Part shown: piece after piece, positions 1 to 6,298 of the stretch
How the letters are laid out: every line of letters begins with the position of its first letter
How positions within the stretch are numbered: the first letter of the stretch is position 1
NCBI GenBank assembly: GCA_041740995.1
Contig: JBGSKY010000146.1
Span: 1-17,225 of the forward strand
From: JBGSKY01 sp041740995
GTDB taxonomy: Bacteria > Planctomycetota > Planctomycetia > Pirellulales > Pirellulaceae
Reading direction: 5' to 3'
DNA: 17,225 bases
Translations under genes and position numbers: made by a program
The notes under the pieces: model-generated
What the model saw: only the letters and a program-made list of their open reading frames with translations
What the model was told of the DNA's origin: nothing
The model's database searches: none

Positions 1-423
1 CACATCGGGATGCAGTTTGGCGAGCAACCCTTTATTGAGCCTATGGCCGATGCCTTGCATGCCAAGTGCATTGGCGATGGTCTTTTCGTCAAGTTCTTCG
101 AGCGACTTGCGCAGCATCCGCATCTCTTGCGATGCGCTGAGCTGGTTGACCATCCGGTTACCAGTGAAGCCATCACGCGTGTTGTGAATCAAACACGGCA
201 CGGATTCAACGCCCAAGTCGAGCAAGATTCGATACCTTAGCGCTCCGTCAAGAATCTCATAACTATCTTCGAGCGGAAACACGATCAGCGGGTCGATCAA
301 ACCGACCGCCCGCAAGCTCGCCTCGATGCGTTGGCGATACTTCTTGGCGATCTTGCGTTCGTTGCGTGGCACGAGCTTGACGATCGAAACATCGACGCCG
401 TGAATCTTTGTAATTGCAATCAT
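1..423 (-). CDS. ParB/RepB-like protein, 3' end beyond left edge (partial)
   Basis: The first 141 codons of a minus-strand gene are present; its C-terminus lies outside the window. The start ATG (423-421) overlaps the TGA of the preceding ParB-like gene as ATGA, indicating translational coupling. The N-terminal part looks like a ParB/Srx-fold (ParBc) domain: a basic segment near residues 20-32, the stretch IDPLIVFP (43-50), then EILDGALRYRIL (57-68), which corresponds to the GxRR-type box of ParB proteins, followed by a helical segment (about 98-135) that could begin the helix-turn-helix region. ParB-family proteins bind DNA and often hydrolyse CTP. The GERR-type box is weakly kept (DGALRYR), so NTP binding is uncertain. 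As the third gene of a recombinase-ParB-ParB operon, it probably works with the upstream ParB-like protein in partition, recombination control or regulation of a mobile element. Confidence 0.8.
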   Translation of the reverse strand, partial: MIAITKIHGVDVSIVKLVPRNERKIAKKYRQRIEASLRAVGLIDPLIVFPLEDSYEILDGALRYRILLDLGVESVPCLIHNTRDGFTGNRMVNQLSASQEMRMLRKSLEELDEKTIANALGMQGIGHRLNKGLLAKLHPDV

Positions 424-1325
424 GACGTTACCTCCGAGTTCTTGGTAGGTTCAAAGTGAAAGTCGCCGGACAACTCCGGGCGTTTGTCGAGGCTCTCTTG
501 TTTGAGCAAGTCAATCAGTCCCGCATCCTTGAACAGCGTGTTGACGCCCGAGAGCAGCGTCATGAAGCGGTTCTCTTTGGATTTTGCTTCGCGGACATAC
601 GAAGTTTTTACCCGCGTGGTTTCGGCGATATCTTGTTGCAATTGGCCCACGGTATAGTCGCGACTCGTCGGTGACTTTTTGGATTGCTTGGCTCGTGCGG
701 AAATGATTCGGCGAGCTTGGCCGAAGTTGGTGGTTGTGACCAGCCCATCGTCAAACGCATCCATCAAGACGTTTTGAATCTGTGAGTCTTCCGTCGATGC
801 AACTTGAATCGCAAACTTGATCGGAAAGATGCCGGTCTCAACTCCGTTAATCAATCGCTCTTCACCCTGTTCGACCAAACGGATGTATTCGCGAATGTAG
901 GCTTCGGACTTACACGCGATCTGCGCGATGCGTGGGTATTCCCAGCCTTCGTCACGCAGCCGTTTGAGCTCGCGTGCGAAATCCATGCTGCCCGGTTTGG
1001 TACGGGCTATGTTTTCGATCAGCGATTGCAGTAGCGCTTCTTTGCGTGTGCAAGTTACGACTTCGGCCAGCACGTTTGTCTTGCCAAGTTGTTTATGTGC
1101 GAGCAGCCTACCTTCGCCGCAAATCAATTCGTAGAATCCGTTTGCTGCGTAAAACTTGTCGTTGACGCGAATCGGTTTCATTAAGCCGACGCCGTCGATA
1201 CTTTCGACGTTCATCTCGAATTGTTCTTTGTCGCGGCTGCGCGAGTTGATGACCTTCACCCGGTCGATCGGTATCTCTTCGTACCGTCGCTGCGAGATTG
1301 GGCAAATGTTCGTGAGTGGTTCCAT
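420..1325 (-). CDS. ParB/RepB-like DNA-binding protein
   Basis: This 301-aa protein resembles plasmid-partition RepB/ParB proteins. The N-terminal ParBc-type domain (about residues 17-110) contains GEGR (70-73), the counterpart of the GERR box, and SLIENIART (101-109), the counterpart of the ENIQR box. A helix-turn-helix segment follows at about 115-152, and the C-terminal half is probably helical with a mixed charge pattern. The family loads onto parS-like sites and can use CTP. Whether this copy does so is inference. The start ATG at 1325-1323 has an AAGGA ribosome-binding site 6 nt upstream (1332-1336). It begins 12 bp after the recombinase stop and overlaps the next ParB-like gene by 4 bp, so the three are probably one transcript. 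A chromosomal ParB would normally sit next to parA. No parA is seen here, which points to a mobile-element role. Confidence 0.85.
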   Translation of the reverse strand: MEPLTNICPISQRRYEEIPIDRVKVINSRSRDKEQFEMNVESIDGVGLMKPIRVNDKFYAANGFYELICGEGRLLAHKQLGKTNVLAEVVTCTRKEALLQSLIENIARTKPGSMDFARELKRLRDEGWEYPRIAQIACKSEAYIREYIRLVEQGEERLINGVETGIFPIKFAIQVASTEDSQIQNVLMDAFDDGLVTTTNFGQARRIISARAKQSKKSPTSRDYTVGQLQQDIAETTRVKTSYVREAKSKENRFMTLLSGVNTLFKDAGLIDLLKQESLDKRPELSGDFHFEPTKNSEVTS

Positions 1326-1331
1326 AGGTTG

Positions 1332-1336
1332 TCCTT
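1332..1336 (-). promoter_or_regulatory. Ribosome-binding site of the ParB/RepB-like gene
   Basis: AAGGA on the minus strand lies 6 nt before the ATG at 1325-1323, inside the 12-bp gap after the recombinase stop. It supports the chosen start. Confidence 0.6.
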
Positions 1337-1337
1337 G

Positions 1338-2825
1338 TTAAAGCAGTTGTTGTAGAAATTGCAGATCAGTCCGTCCGAACAATTCGGTGCGGGTCGATGT
1401 CGAAGTGAAACGCATGGGCTTGGAATCCAATCCGATGCGTGGCAAAGCGATGAAGCCGATAATGTCGAACTCGGCTGGTTCGGAGAGCAGTACGCCCAAA
1501 GTTATGTCGATCACGGGTCGCGTATCACGCCGCAGCGGCCAGTAAGATTCGTAGCCGTGCGGCATCGGTACCGCTGGCTGGATGGAGACGGTCAGCTTTT
1601 TGTCGAGTACCAAGAAGTCGGAGTAGGCCATCGTCTCGGGCACGTGGACGCGAATCTGATCTTGGACCGTTTCGCGCGCTCGATTGCGTTCGGTGTCGAA
1701 GAGCTTCTGGAACGCTTGGTCGAGCGAGCCGAACTGTCGTGCAAAGCTCTCCGAAGAGGGCAACGCTTCATCGAGTCGCAGCAGTGCCGGTCGCACCATC
1801 CCATGCGACTGGTAGAGCGTCTCAAGTGTCCGCAACATGTAGTGCGGATCGTATCGCTGCTTGCGCTTCTCAAGAATTTCTTGCGCTCGCAGATAAACTT
1901 CCATCGAGATCAGGCCGCTGAACGCTTCGGTTGTGCGGACCCATTTCTCAGGTGGATTGGGCAGTTTGGGCGACTTCAGTTTGCCCGAGGTTTGGTTGTA
2001 GACCATCGTGCCGGCGTACTTCTCGTTGCGCAACCGAGCGAGCACGCCGCCCGCGCCCCAACGTCCGCCGCTAGGTGAAGCGATGCCCTCATCGTTGAGC
2101 CCTTCAGCGATCTTGTACTCCGAATGTCCGAGTTCGACGAACTCTTCGAAGATGCGCTGGATAACAGCAACTTCGTCCGGCGGTCCTTCGACTAGCGTGA
2201 CTCGCTGGTTCTGAATGCCTTTGCGCTGGCCAGGGTCAAGCACATTGAGCGGCTTGCGTTTCTCATCGAGCAGCAACCGCTGCAGACCGTAAGGCGGCGG
2301 TCCGCCGGCCCAGTAGCCTTGTTCGGCGATCTTGACGCAACCGCGCCACACCTTGTCGCTCAATTCGCGACTGTACTGCGCCGCGCGGAAGCGTTCGAAC
2401 TGCACATAGACCGGATAGAGCGGATCGTTTTCGCGTGGCTTGCCGATCGTCGTGTAGATGACCTGCTTTCCATTCTTCTTGCAGATCGCAGAGTACTGCG
2501 CCGACAAGTCGATATCTTGAAACCGCCCCCACCGCGACACGTCCAAACACAAGACGTATTCAAAGTCTTTGCGTTTGGCGATCCATTCGTCGATCATCTC
2601 CGTGAACGCGGGGCGTCCTTCGGAGTCGAGTCCCGATCGTCCTGCGTCGCAGAACTCGCGAATGATTTCAACGCCATGTTCTTTCGCCCAGGCCCTGACT
2701 TGTTCTTGCTGAATCGGAATCGAGTTTTCTTGCCGGTCCTGTGCCGAATGCCGGTAGTATGCAACCGCTCGGATGAGCGTCGGCGCGTCCGGATCCGGTA
2801 CACCAATTTCCCACCAATTATCCAA
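1338..2825 (-). CDS. Large serine recombinase (resolvase/integrase family)
   Basis: This 495-aa site-specific recombinase cuts and rejoins DNA through a serine nucleophile. The resolvase domain spans about residues 19-155. The YxRxS motif appears as YYRHS (23-27), making Ser27 the likely nucleophile, and DVSRWGR (95-101) matches the conserved DRxxR-type arginine box. A 'Recombinase' DNA-binding domain follows (about 170-330), with the typical PPYG near 177-180 and a second part ending near KYAGTMVYN. The usual cysteine zinc ribbon of many large serine integrases is not seen, so the C-terminal 160 residues are a different, unrecognised module. Translation must start at TTG (2825-2823), because an in-frame TAG lies five codons upstream; GGGAG sits 8 nt before this TTG. 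Two ParB-like genes follow in the same operon. It probably excises or integrates the element that carries the island. Confidence 0.93.
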   Translation of the reverse strand: MDNWWEIGVPDPDAPTLIRAVAYYRHSAQDRQENSIPIQQEQVRAWAKEHGVEIIREFCDAGRSGLDSEGRPAFTEMIDEWIAKRKDFEYVLCLDVSRWGRFQDIDLSAQYSAICKKNGKQVIYTTIGKPRENDPLYPVYVQFERFRAAQYSRELSDKVWRGCVKIAEQGYWAGGPPPYGLQRLLLDEKRKPLNVLDPGQRKGIQNQRVTLVEGPPDEVAVIQRIFEEFVELGHSEYKIAEGLNDEGIASPSGGRWGAGGVLARLRNEKYAGTMVYNQTSGKLKSPKLPNPPEKWVRTTEAFSGLISMEVYLRAQEILEKRKQRYDPHYMLRTLETLYQSHGMVRPALLRLDEALPSSESFARQFGSLDQAFQKLFDTERNRARETVQDQIRVHVPETMAYSDFLVLDKKLTVSIQPAVPMPHGYESYWPLRRDTRPVIDITLGVLLSEPAEFDIIGFIALPRIGLDSKPMRFTSTSTRTELFGRTDLQFLQQLL

Positions 2826-2833
2826 AATAAAAG

Positions 2834-2838
2834 CTCCC
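2834..2838 (-). promoter_or_regulatory. Ribosome-binding site supporting a TTG start
   Basis: GGGAG on the minus strand is 8 nt upstream of the TTG at 2825-2823. With the in-frame TAG just upstream, it decides the recombinase start. Confidence 0.6.
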
Positions 2839-2893
2839 TATAAAAGTCATCGCCGTTCTCACCAACAACACGCTGGCGGTCAACGACGACACA

Positions 2894-2922
2894 GTTACAA
2901 GAAGCTCCCCACAGGTTACAAG
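2894..2922. repeat. Pair of GTTACAAG direct repeats 21 bp apart
   Basis: GTTACAAG occurs at 2894-2901 and 2915-2922, start to start 21 bp, about two helical turns. The copies sit about 70-97 bp upstream of the recombinase TTG. Spacing on one face of the helix suits a dimeric regulator, ParB-like binding or recombinase binding. An ACAGGT/ACCTGT inverted pair (2911-2916 and 2935-2940) overlaps the second copy. The octamer AAGCTCCC also occurs twice (2831-2838 and 2902-2909). The repeats are seen; the function is inference. Confidence 0.35.
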
Positions 2923-2925
2923 CGG

Positions 2926-3126
2926 CTAAGTCACACCTGTTTCCAAGATTTCTGAGACTTTGTCACAGATGGCGATTTGCTCTGGCCATGATTGCTCGGA
3001 TTCCCGCTTCGCAGAATGTACATTTATCTTCGGCGGGTAAGCAGCCAATGCTGTGCTCAAATTGAATGCCGAAACAGGCGGCGCATAGTAAGAGGAACAT
3101 TGCAAGAATTCGTGAATGGACTCCAT
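2926..3126 (-). CDS. Doubtful small ORF upstream of the recombinase
   Basis: This is a 66-codon reading frame starting with ATG at 3126-3124. An AAAGGA sequence lies 5 nt upstream (3132-3137), which is better than the ribosome-binding sites of several clear genes here. The predicted peptide has no recognisable domain, transmembrane segment or metal-binding motif. It shares the strand of the recombinase and ends about 100 bp before that start, so it could be a leader or regulatory peptide. Another frame overlaps it (2963-3100; ATG at 3100-3098), encoding a short peptide with a hydrophobic start (MFLLLCAACFG) and several cysteines. At most one of the two is real, and both may be chance. Confidence 0.2.
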   Translation of the reverse strand: MESIHEFLQCSSYYAPPVSAFNLSTALAAYPPKINVHSAKRESEQSWPEQIAICDKVSEILETGVT

Positions 3127-3554
3127 GTAGGTCCTTTTGAAACCTCATCGGTGCCGATAAGTCAGTAGAAAATTTGTGCGGTTCTGTACACGCAAATTTG
3201 GAAGCCCAAAAGGTTCGGCTGATCATTCTTGAGTATCAGCAGCGCTTGTAGGATGCAGCATTAAAGATCATCGATTCGATCAGATCGGTGTCGTAATGTA
3301 TCTAAGCCTGCATTCTCTGGTTTCGCGTAATTCGGAGAACTCCTTTTCGAAGTCGGCCCGAGGTGGAAGTGCAGGCAAAGCCGAATTACTTTGGATAGAG
3401 TACGTGGTCTTGTTTAGGCGGTTCCGATCTCCCAAAATCCTACCATATTCAATGAGTTCCCGGATGGACCGAAATTTCACCACCGGAACAACATCGATCC
3501 AACATACGTTCACTCATCATCAAATAATTGTCGATCAACAGCTAGTCACTACTC

Positions 3555-6266
3555 ATGTCGGAACCCCCGCAGTTTTCCTGGGATCGATTCGATCCAGCCA
3601 CGCTTGAAGCATTCGCTAGGGTATGGCACTACGAAGGAGTCAATGATCATTCCAACAATGCACGCTACCTGACTTCGAAATTTCAGAAACCGACCATGGA
3701 ATTTGTTTCCCGGGCCTTTTATGCGATCCAGAATAGCTGGCTGCGTCGGAACGAGAGCGTGGCGGCAGGCGTCGTTGACGCGTTTATCAAGAATGGTGTC
3801 GGTCCACGGGACAAGCCCAGAACCCACATGGAAAGGATCCGGTTTCTTTCCCAATGTCCCAACCGACTAGGCATCCGCCGTTACTATCAGAAGGCATTGC
3901 AAAAATATGGCAAATCGGGTGGCTGGACTGAAGAATCCGAGTTTGTCCTGGAAACCGCGATACCCAGGCTATCCATTCTTAAGCCGATGGAACAGTCGAG
4001 CGATGTTCGTGATCCGTACGATTACCAGCAAAAAGCTTGGGATGAGTTAAATTTGAATCTCGCGCTAGCAGAATCAACGGGACGATTTGAGGGTTTTCTC
4101 GTGATGCCGACTGGTTCTGGTAAGACATTCACCACTGCTAGGTGGCTCACGGAGAATCATGTTAATAAGAAGGGAAGAGTTCTGTGGTTAGCGCACCGTT
4201 ATGAGTTATTGGAACAAGCAGCACAAGCATTCGCGAATTGCGCGACCTATGCGAAAAGCCTAGACGAGATACGAATCCGCATCGTGTCAGGAGTTCATTG
4301 TTCTGCGTCTATGATCAGTGATGAAGACAATATCCTCTGTTGTTCAGTGCAGAGCCTCGCGAGAAATTCAGCCGTCGTTTCTGAACTTTTGGCGGACGAA
4401 CGACTCTTTCTTGTGGTCGATGAAGCTCACCATGCCACCGCAAAGTCCTACCGGGAAGTTATTGAAGAACTCCGCAAGCAAGAAAGATTCAAACTGCTTG
4501 GACTAACGGCAACACCAACGCGAACTCTCGTTCATGAGCAGCCGATCCTGAGCCGCTTGTTCGGCAACAAAAGAATCTTCGAAATTGAAACCCGAGAGCT
4601 GATCGAGAGAGGCTTTCTTTCCAGGCCCATTCCGGTCATCGTGAAAACGAATTCAAACGTAGAATCGGGAGCGACGGTCGAAGACTATGAGCATCTGCAG
4701 TCGTTCAACGATCTATCGGAAGCCTGGAAAACCCGAATCGCAAATCTCACAGAGCGGAACGAAGCCATCTTGCGGCACTATCTTGATAATAGGGAAAGGT
4801 ATGGCAAGACGCTAGTATTTGCGATCAATGTCCCGCATGCGGAACTGCTCTGCGAAAGACTAAGAGAAGCTGGAGTTCAGTCCGACTATGTCGCCAGTTA
4901 CCGGCTCAACGGCGAATCCTACGACCAACGGGAAATTATTGATCGATTCCGCGATCCCAATAGTGGTTTTGATATCCTAGTAAACGTCATGATCCTTACT
5001 GAAGGGGTCGATATTCCGAACGTCAAAACGGTCTTCCTGACACGACCCGTCCGAAGCGAAATCCTCCTCCGGCAGATGGTTGGACGTGCGCTCCGAGGTC
5101 CGGCTGCAGGTGGGACTAAAGAAGCCTATCTGGTGAGTTTCGAGGATCGCTGGGAAGAGTTTGAAGAATGGGAACGACCACTTGATCTGCTGCAAGACCT
5201 AATGGAGGTCTCGGTGCCCGAGTTGGAGAACGGACCCGAGTACAATGAGGAAGATGCATACACGAGAACACTGGCAGATGTTATTCCTTGGGAATTGATA
5301 CGCCAGACTTCCCAAGAGATTCGAAAAATTGCAAAGTTTGGGGATGTAAGTGCGTTCGAAGCTGTCCCAGCCGGCTGGTACATTCTGGAGCATGAAGACG
5401 ACGATGACTTAACACGAACGCTAGTGCCGGTCTATGAACACCAAAGAACATGCTGGGATGCGCTTTTGTCTGATATTGAGATTGACAGCCGAACTGAAGA
5501 TCGTCCGATGGAGGAGATCCGTGATGACTATTTTTCGGACTGTGATATTCCTCGACCTGCTTCCCATCACATTGATGGCGTTGTATGTGTGACTCGCCGC
5601 GAACGTCGACGACCAGTTTTCCAATCGCTTTCGGGACGCGAGCTTTGTGATCCTGCCACAGTTGCTGAGAAGATTTGGGAGGACCAGCTGGGCCCGCTGG
5701 AAACGGCTCGTTTGCTTGCTAGCCGATACGAATTTCCTTTAACTAAAGCAATATTCGGATCGTTCGAAGAGTTTCGCGATATTGTCCAAAAAGAGGTTAA
5801 TAATCTGACATCTGCAAAAACAGGTAGAAGGCCGACGTTGGGCACAGTCGAGTTTGAACCTTGGGGTAATACCCCGCTCACTCCTGGGCCTTACCATGAC
5901 CTGCAACAGATCGTGCATTTCGTTCTTAAGAAAGGTTCAACGATCTATGATCTTCCAAACCTACCATGGAGCGGGAAAATAATCTGGTCCAAGCGACCCA
6001 TCAAAGGCTGGTTTGGAAAAGCATATTGGGACAGCCAGTCAGCCAAGGGCGCTGGCGAAATCAGAATCAATTGTCTATTGGATAGCCCCGATATTTCTAG
6101 CGGAGCCCTCGAGTTCCTCGTATGGCATGAGTATCTCCACCTTTTTATCCAAGCTGGGCACACGCCGGTTTTCCGCAAGCTAGAAAAAAAATGGCAGGGC
6201 TGTCGCGAATCGGAACGTGAACTCGATACATTGAATGAGAGATTCGAGTTCCAGTTCTCTTGGTAG
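3555..6266 (+). CDS. SF2 DEAD/DEAH-type helicase fused to an HExxH metallopeptidase-like domain
   Basis: This 903-aa protein is a superfamily 2 helicase with an extra C-terminal domain. After about 150 unrecognised residues come the RecA-like domains: motif I PTGSGKT (185-191), motif II VVDEAHH (287-293), motif III TAT (318-320), a motif V region LTEGVDIP (481-488) and motif VI QMVGRALRG (507-515). The stretch 550-770 is unassigned. Near the C-terminus WHEYLHLFIQAGH (857-869) gives HExxH with a further His six residues later, followed by PVFRKLEKKW. This resembles SprT/YgjP-type minimal gluzincin peptidases, with His858, Glu859, His862 and His869 as candidate zinc and catalytic residues. No Shine-Dalgarno site precedes the ATG. 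It converges on the four-gene operon with a 28-bp gap. A nucleic-acid-sensing ATPase that controls or feeds a protease effector is a reasonable guess; the substrate is unknown. Confidence 0.9.
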   Translation: MSEPPQFSWDRFDPATLEAFARVWHYEGVNDHSNNARYLTSKFQKPTMEFVSRAFYAIQNSWLRRNESVAAGVVDAFIKNGVGPRDKPRTHMERIRFLSQCPNRLGIRRYYQKALQKYGKSGGWTEESEFVLETAIPRLSILKPMEQSSDVRDPYDYQQKAWDELNLNLALAESTGRFEGFLVMPTGSGKTFTTARWLTENHVNKKGRVLWLAHRYELLEQAAQAFANCATYAKSLDEIRIRIVSGVHCSASMISDEDNILCCSVQSLARNSAVVSELLADERLFLVVDEAHHATAKSYREVIEELRKQERFKLLGLTATPTRTLVHEQPILSRLFGNKRIFEIETRELIERGFLSRPIPVIVKTNSNVESGATVEDYEHLQSFNDLSEAWKTRIANLTERNEAILRHYLDNRERYGKTLVFAINVPHAELLCERLREAGVQSDYVASYRLNGESYDQREIIDRFRDPNSGFDILVNVMILTEGVDIPNVKTVFLTRPVRSEILLRQMVGRALRGPAAGGTKEAYLVSFEDRWEEFEEWERPLDLLQDLMEVSVPELENGPEYNEEDAYTRTLADVIPWELIRQTSQEIRKIAKFGDVSAFEAVPAGWYILEHEDDDDLTRTLVPVYEHQRTCWDALLSDIEIDSRTEDRPMEEIRDDYFSDCDIPRPASHHIDGVVCVTRRERRRPVFQSLSGRELCDPATVAEKIWEDQLGPLETARLLASRYEFPLTKAIFGSFEEFRDIVQKEVNNLTSAKTGRRPTLGTVEFEPWGNTPLTPGPYHDLQQIVHFVLKKGSTIYDLPNLPWSGKIIWSKRPIKGWFGKAYWDSQSAKGAGEIRINCLLDSPDISSGALEFLVWHEYLHLFIQAGHTPVFRKLEKKWQGCRESERELDTLNERFEFQFSW

Positions 6267-6272
6267 ACGGAC

Positions 6273-6298
6273 ACAACGACTTAGGTACAACGACTTAG
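6273..6298. repeat. Two-copy tandem repeat of a 12-mer (period 14) at convergent gene ends
   Basis: ACAACGACTTAG occurs at 6273-6284 and again at 6287-6298, period 14 bp. The repeat fills most of the 28-bp gap between the helicase TAG (6264-6266) and the TAA of the Hsp70-like gene (6297-6295), whose stop lies inside the second copy. No terminator hairpin with a T-tract is visible, so transcripts of the two genes may run into each other. Confidence 0.5.

Larger units (their letters stand above)
2826..3554. other. Intergenic region between the recombinase and the helicase
   Basis: About 730 bp lie between two divergently transcribed genes, the minus-strand recombinase and the plus-strand helicase. 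I find no convincing full-length gene. Several short reading frames exist on both strands, but only one (2926-3126) has a plausible ribosome-binding site. The recombinase-proximal 120 bp contain short direct and inverted repeats, listed separately. This is where the recombinase promoter, its operator and an attachment site would be expected. I cannot name a clear -35/-10 pair for the helicase, and no Shine-Dalgarno site precedes its ATG. There is no tRNA gene that could serve as an integration target. Confidence 0.6.

Noticed and set aside
1359..2078. Plus-strand 239-codon frame opposite the recombinase
   Set aside because: Antisense shadow of the recombinase; the minus strand carries recognisable resolvase motifs and a proper start.
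2319..2843. Plus-strand 174-codon frame opposite the recombinase N-terminus
   Set aside because: Antisense to the catalytic domain, with no independent support.
3266..3287. Short GATC/ATCGAT palindrome-like stretch
   Set aside because: The symmetry is interrupted, and such AT/GC palindromes of 10-11 bp are expected by chance.
3280..3513. Minus-strand 77-codon frame in the recombinase-helicase spacer
   Set aside because: Only a weak GATGAG precedes the start, no motif is recognised, and it overlaps other equally unsupported frames.
3296..3607. Plus-strand 103-codon frame running into the helicase start
   Set aside because: It overlaps the helicase start by more than 50 bp in another frame, has no ribosome-binding site and shows no domain-like composition.
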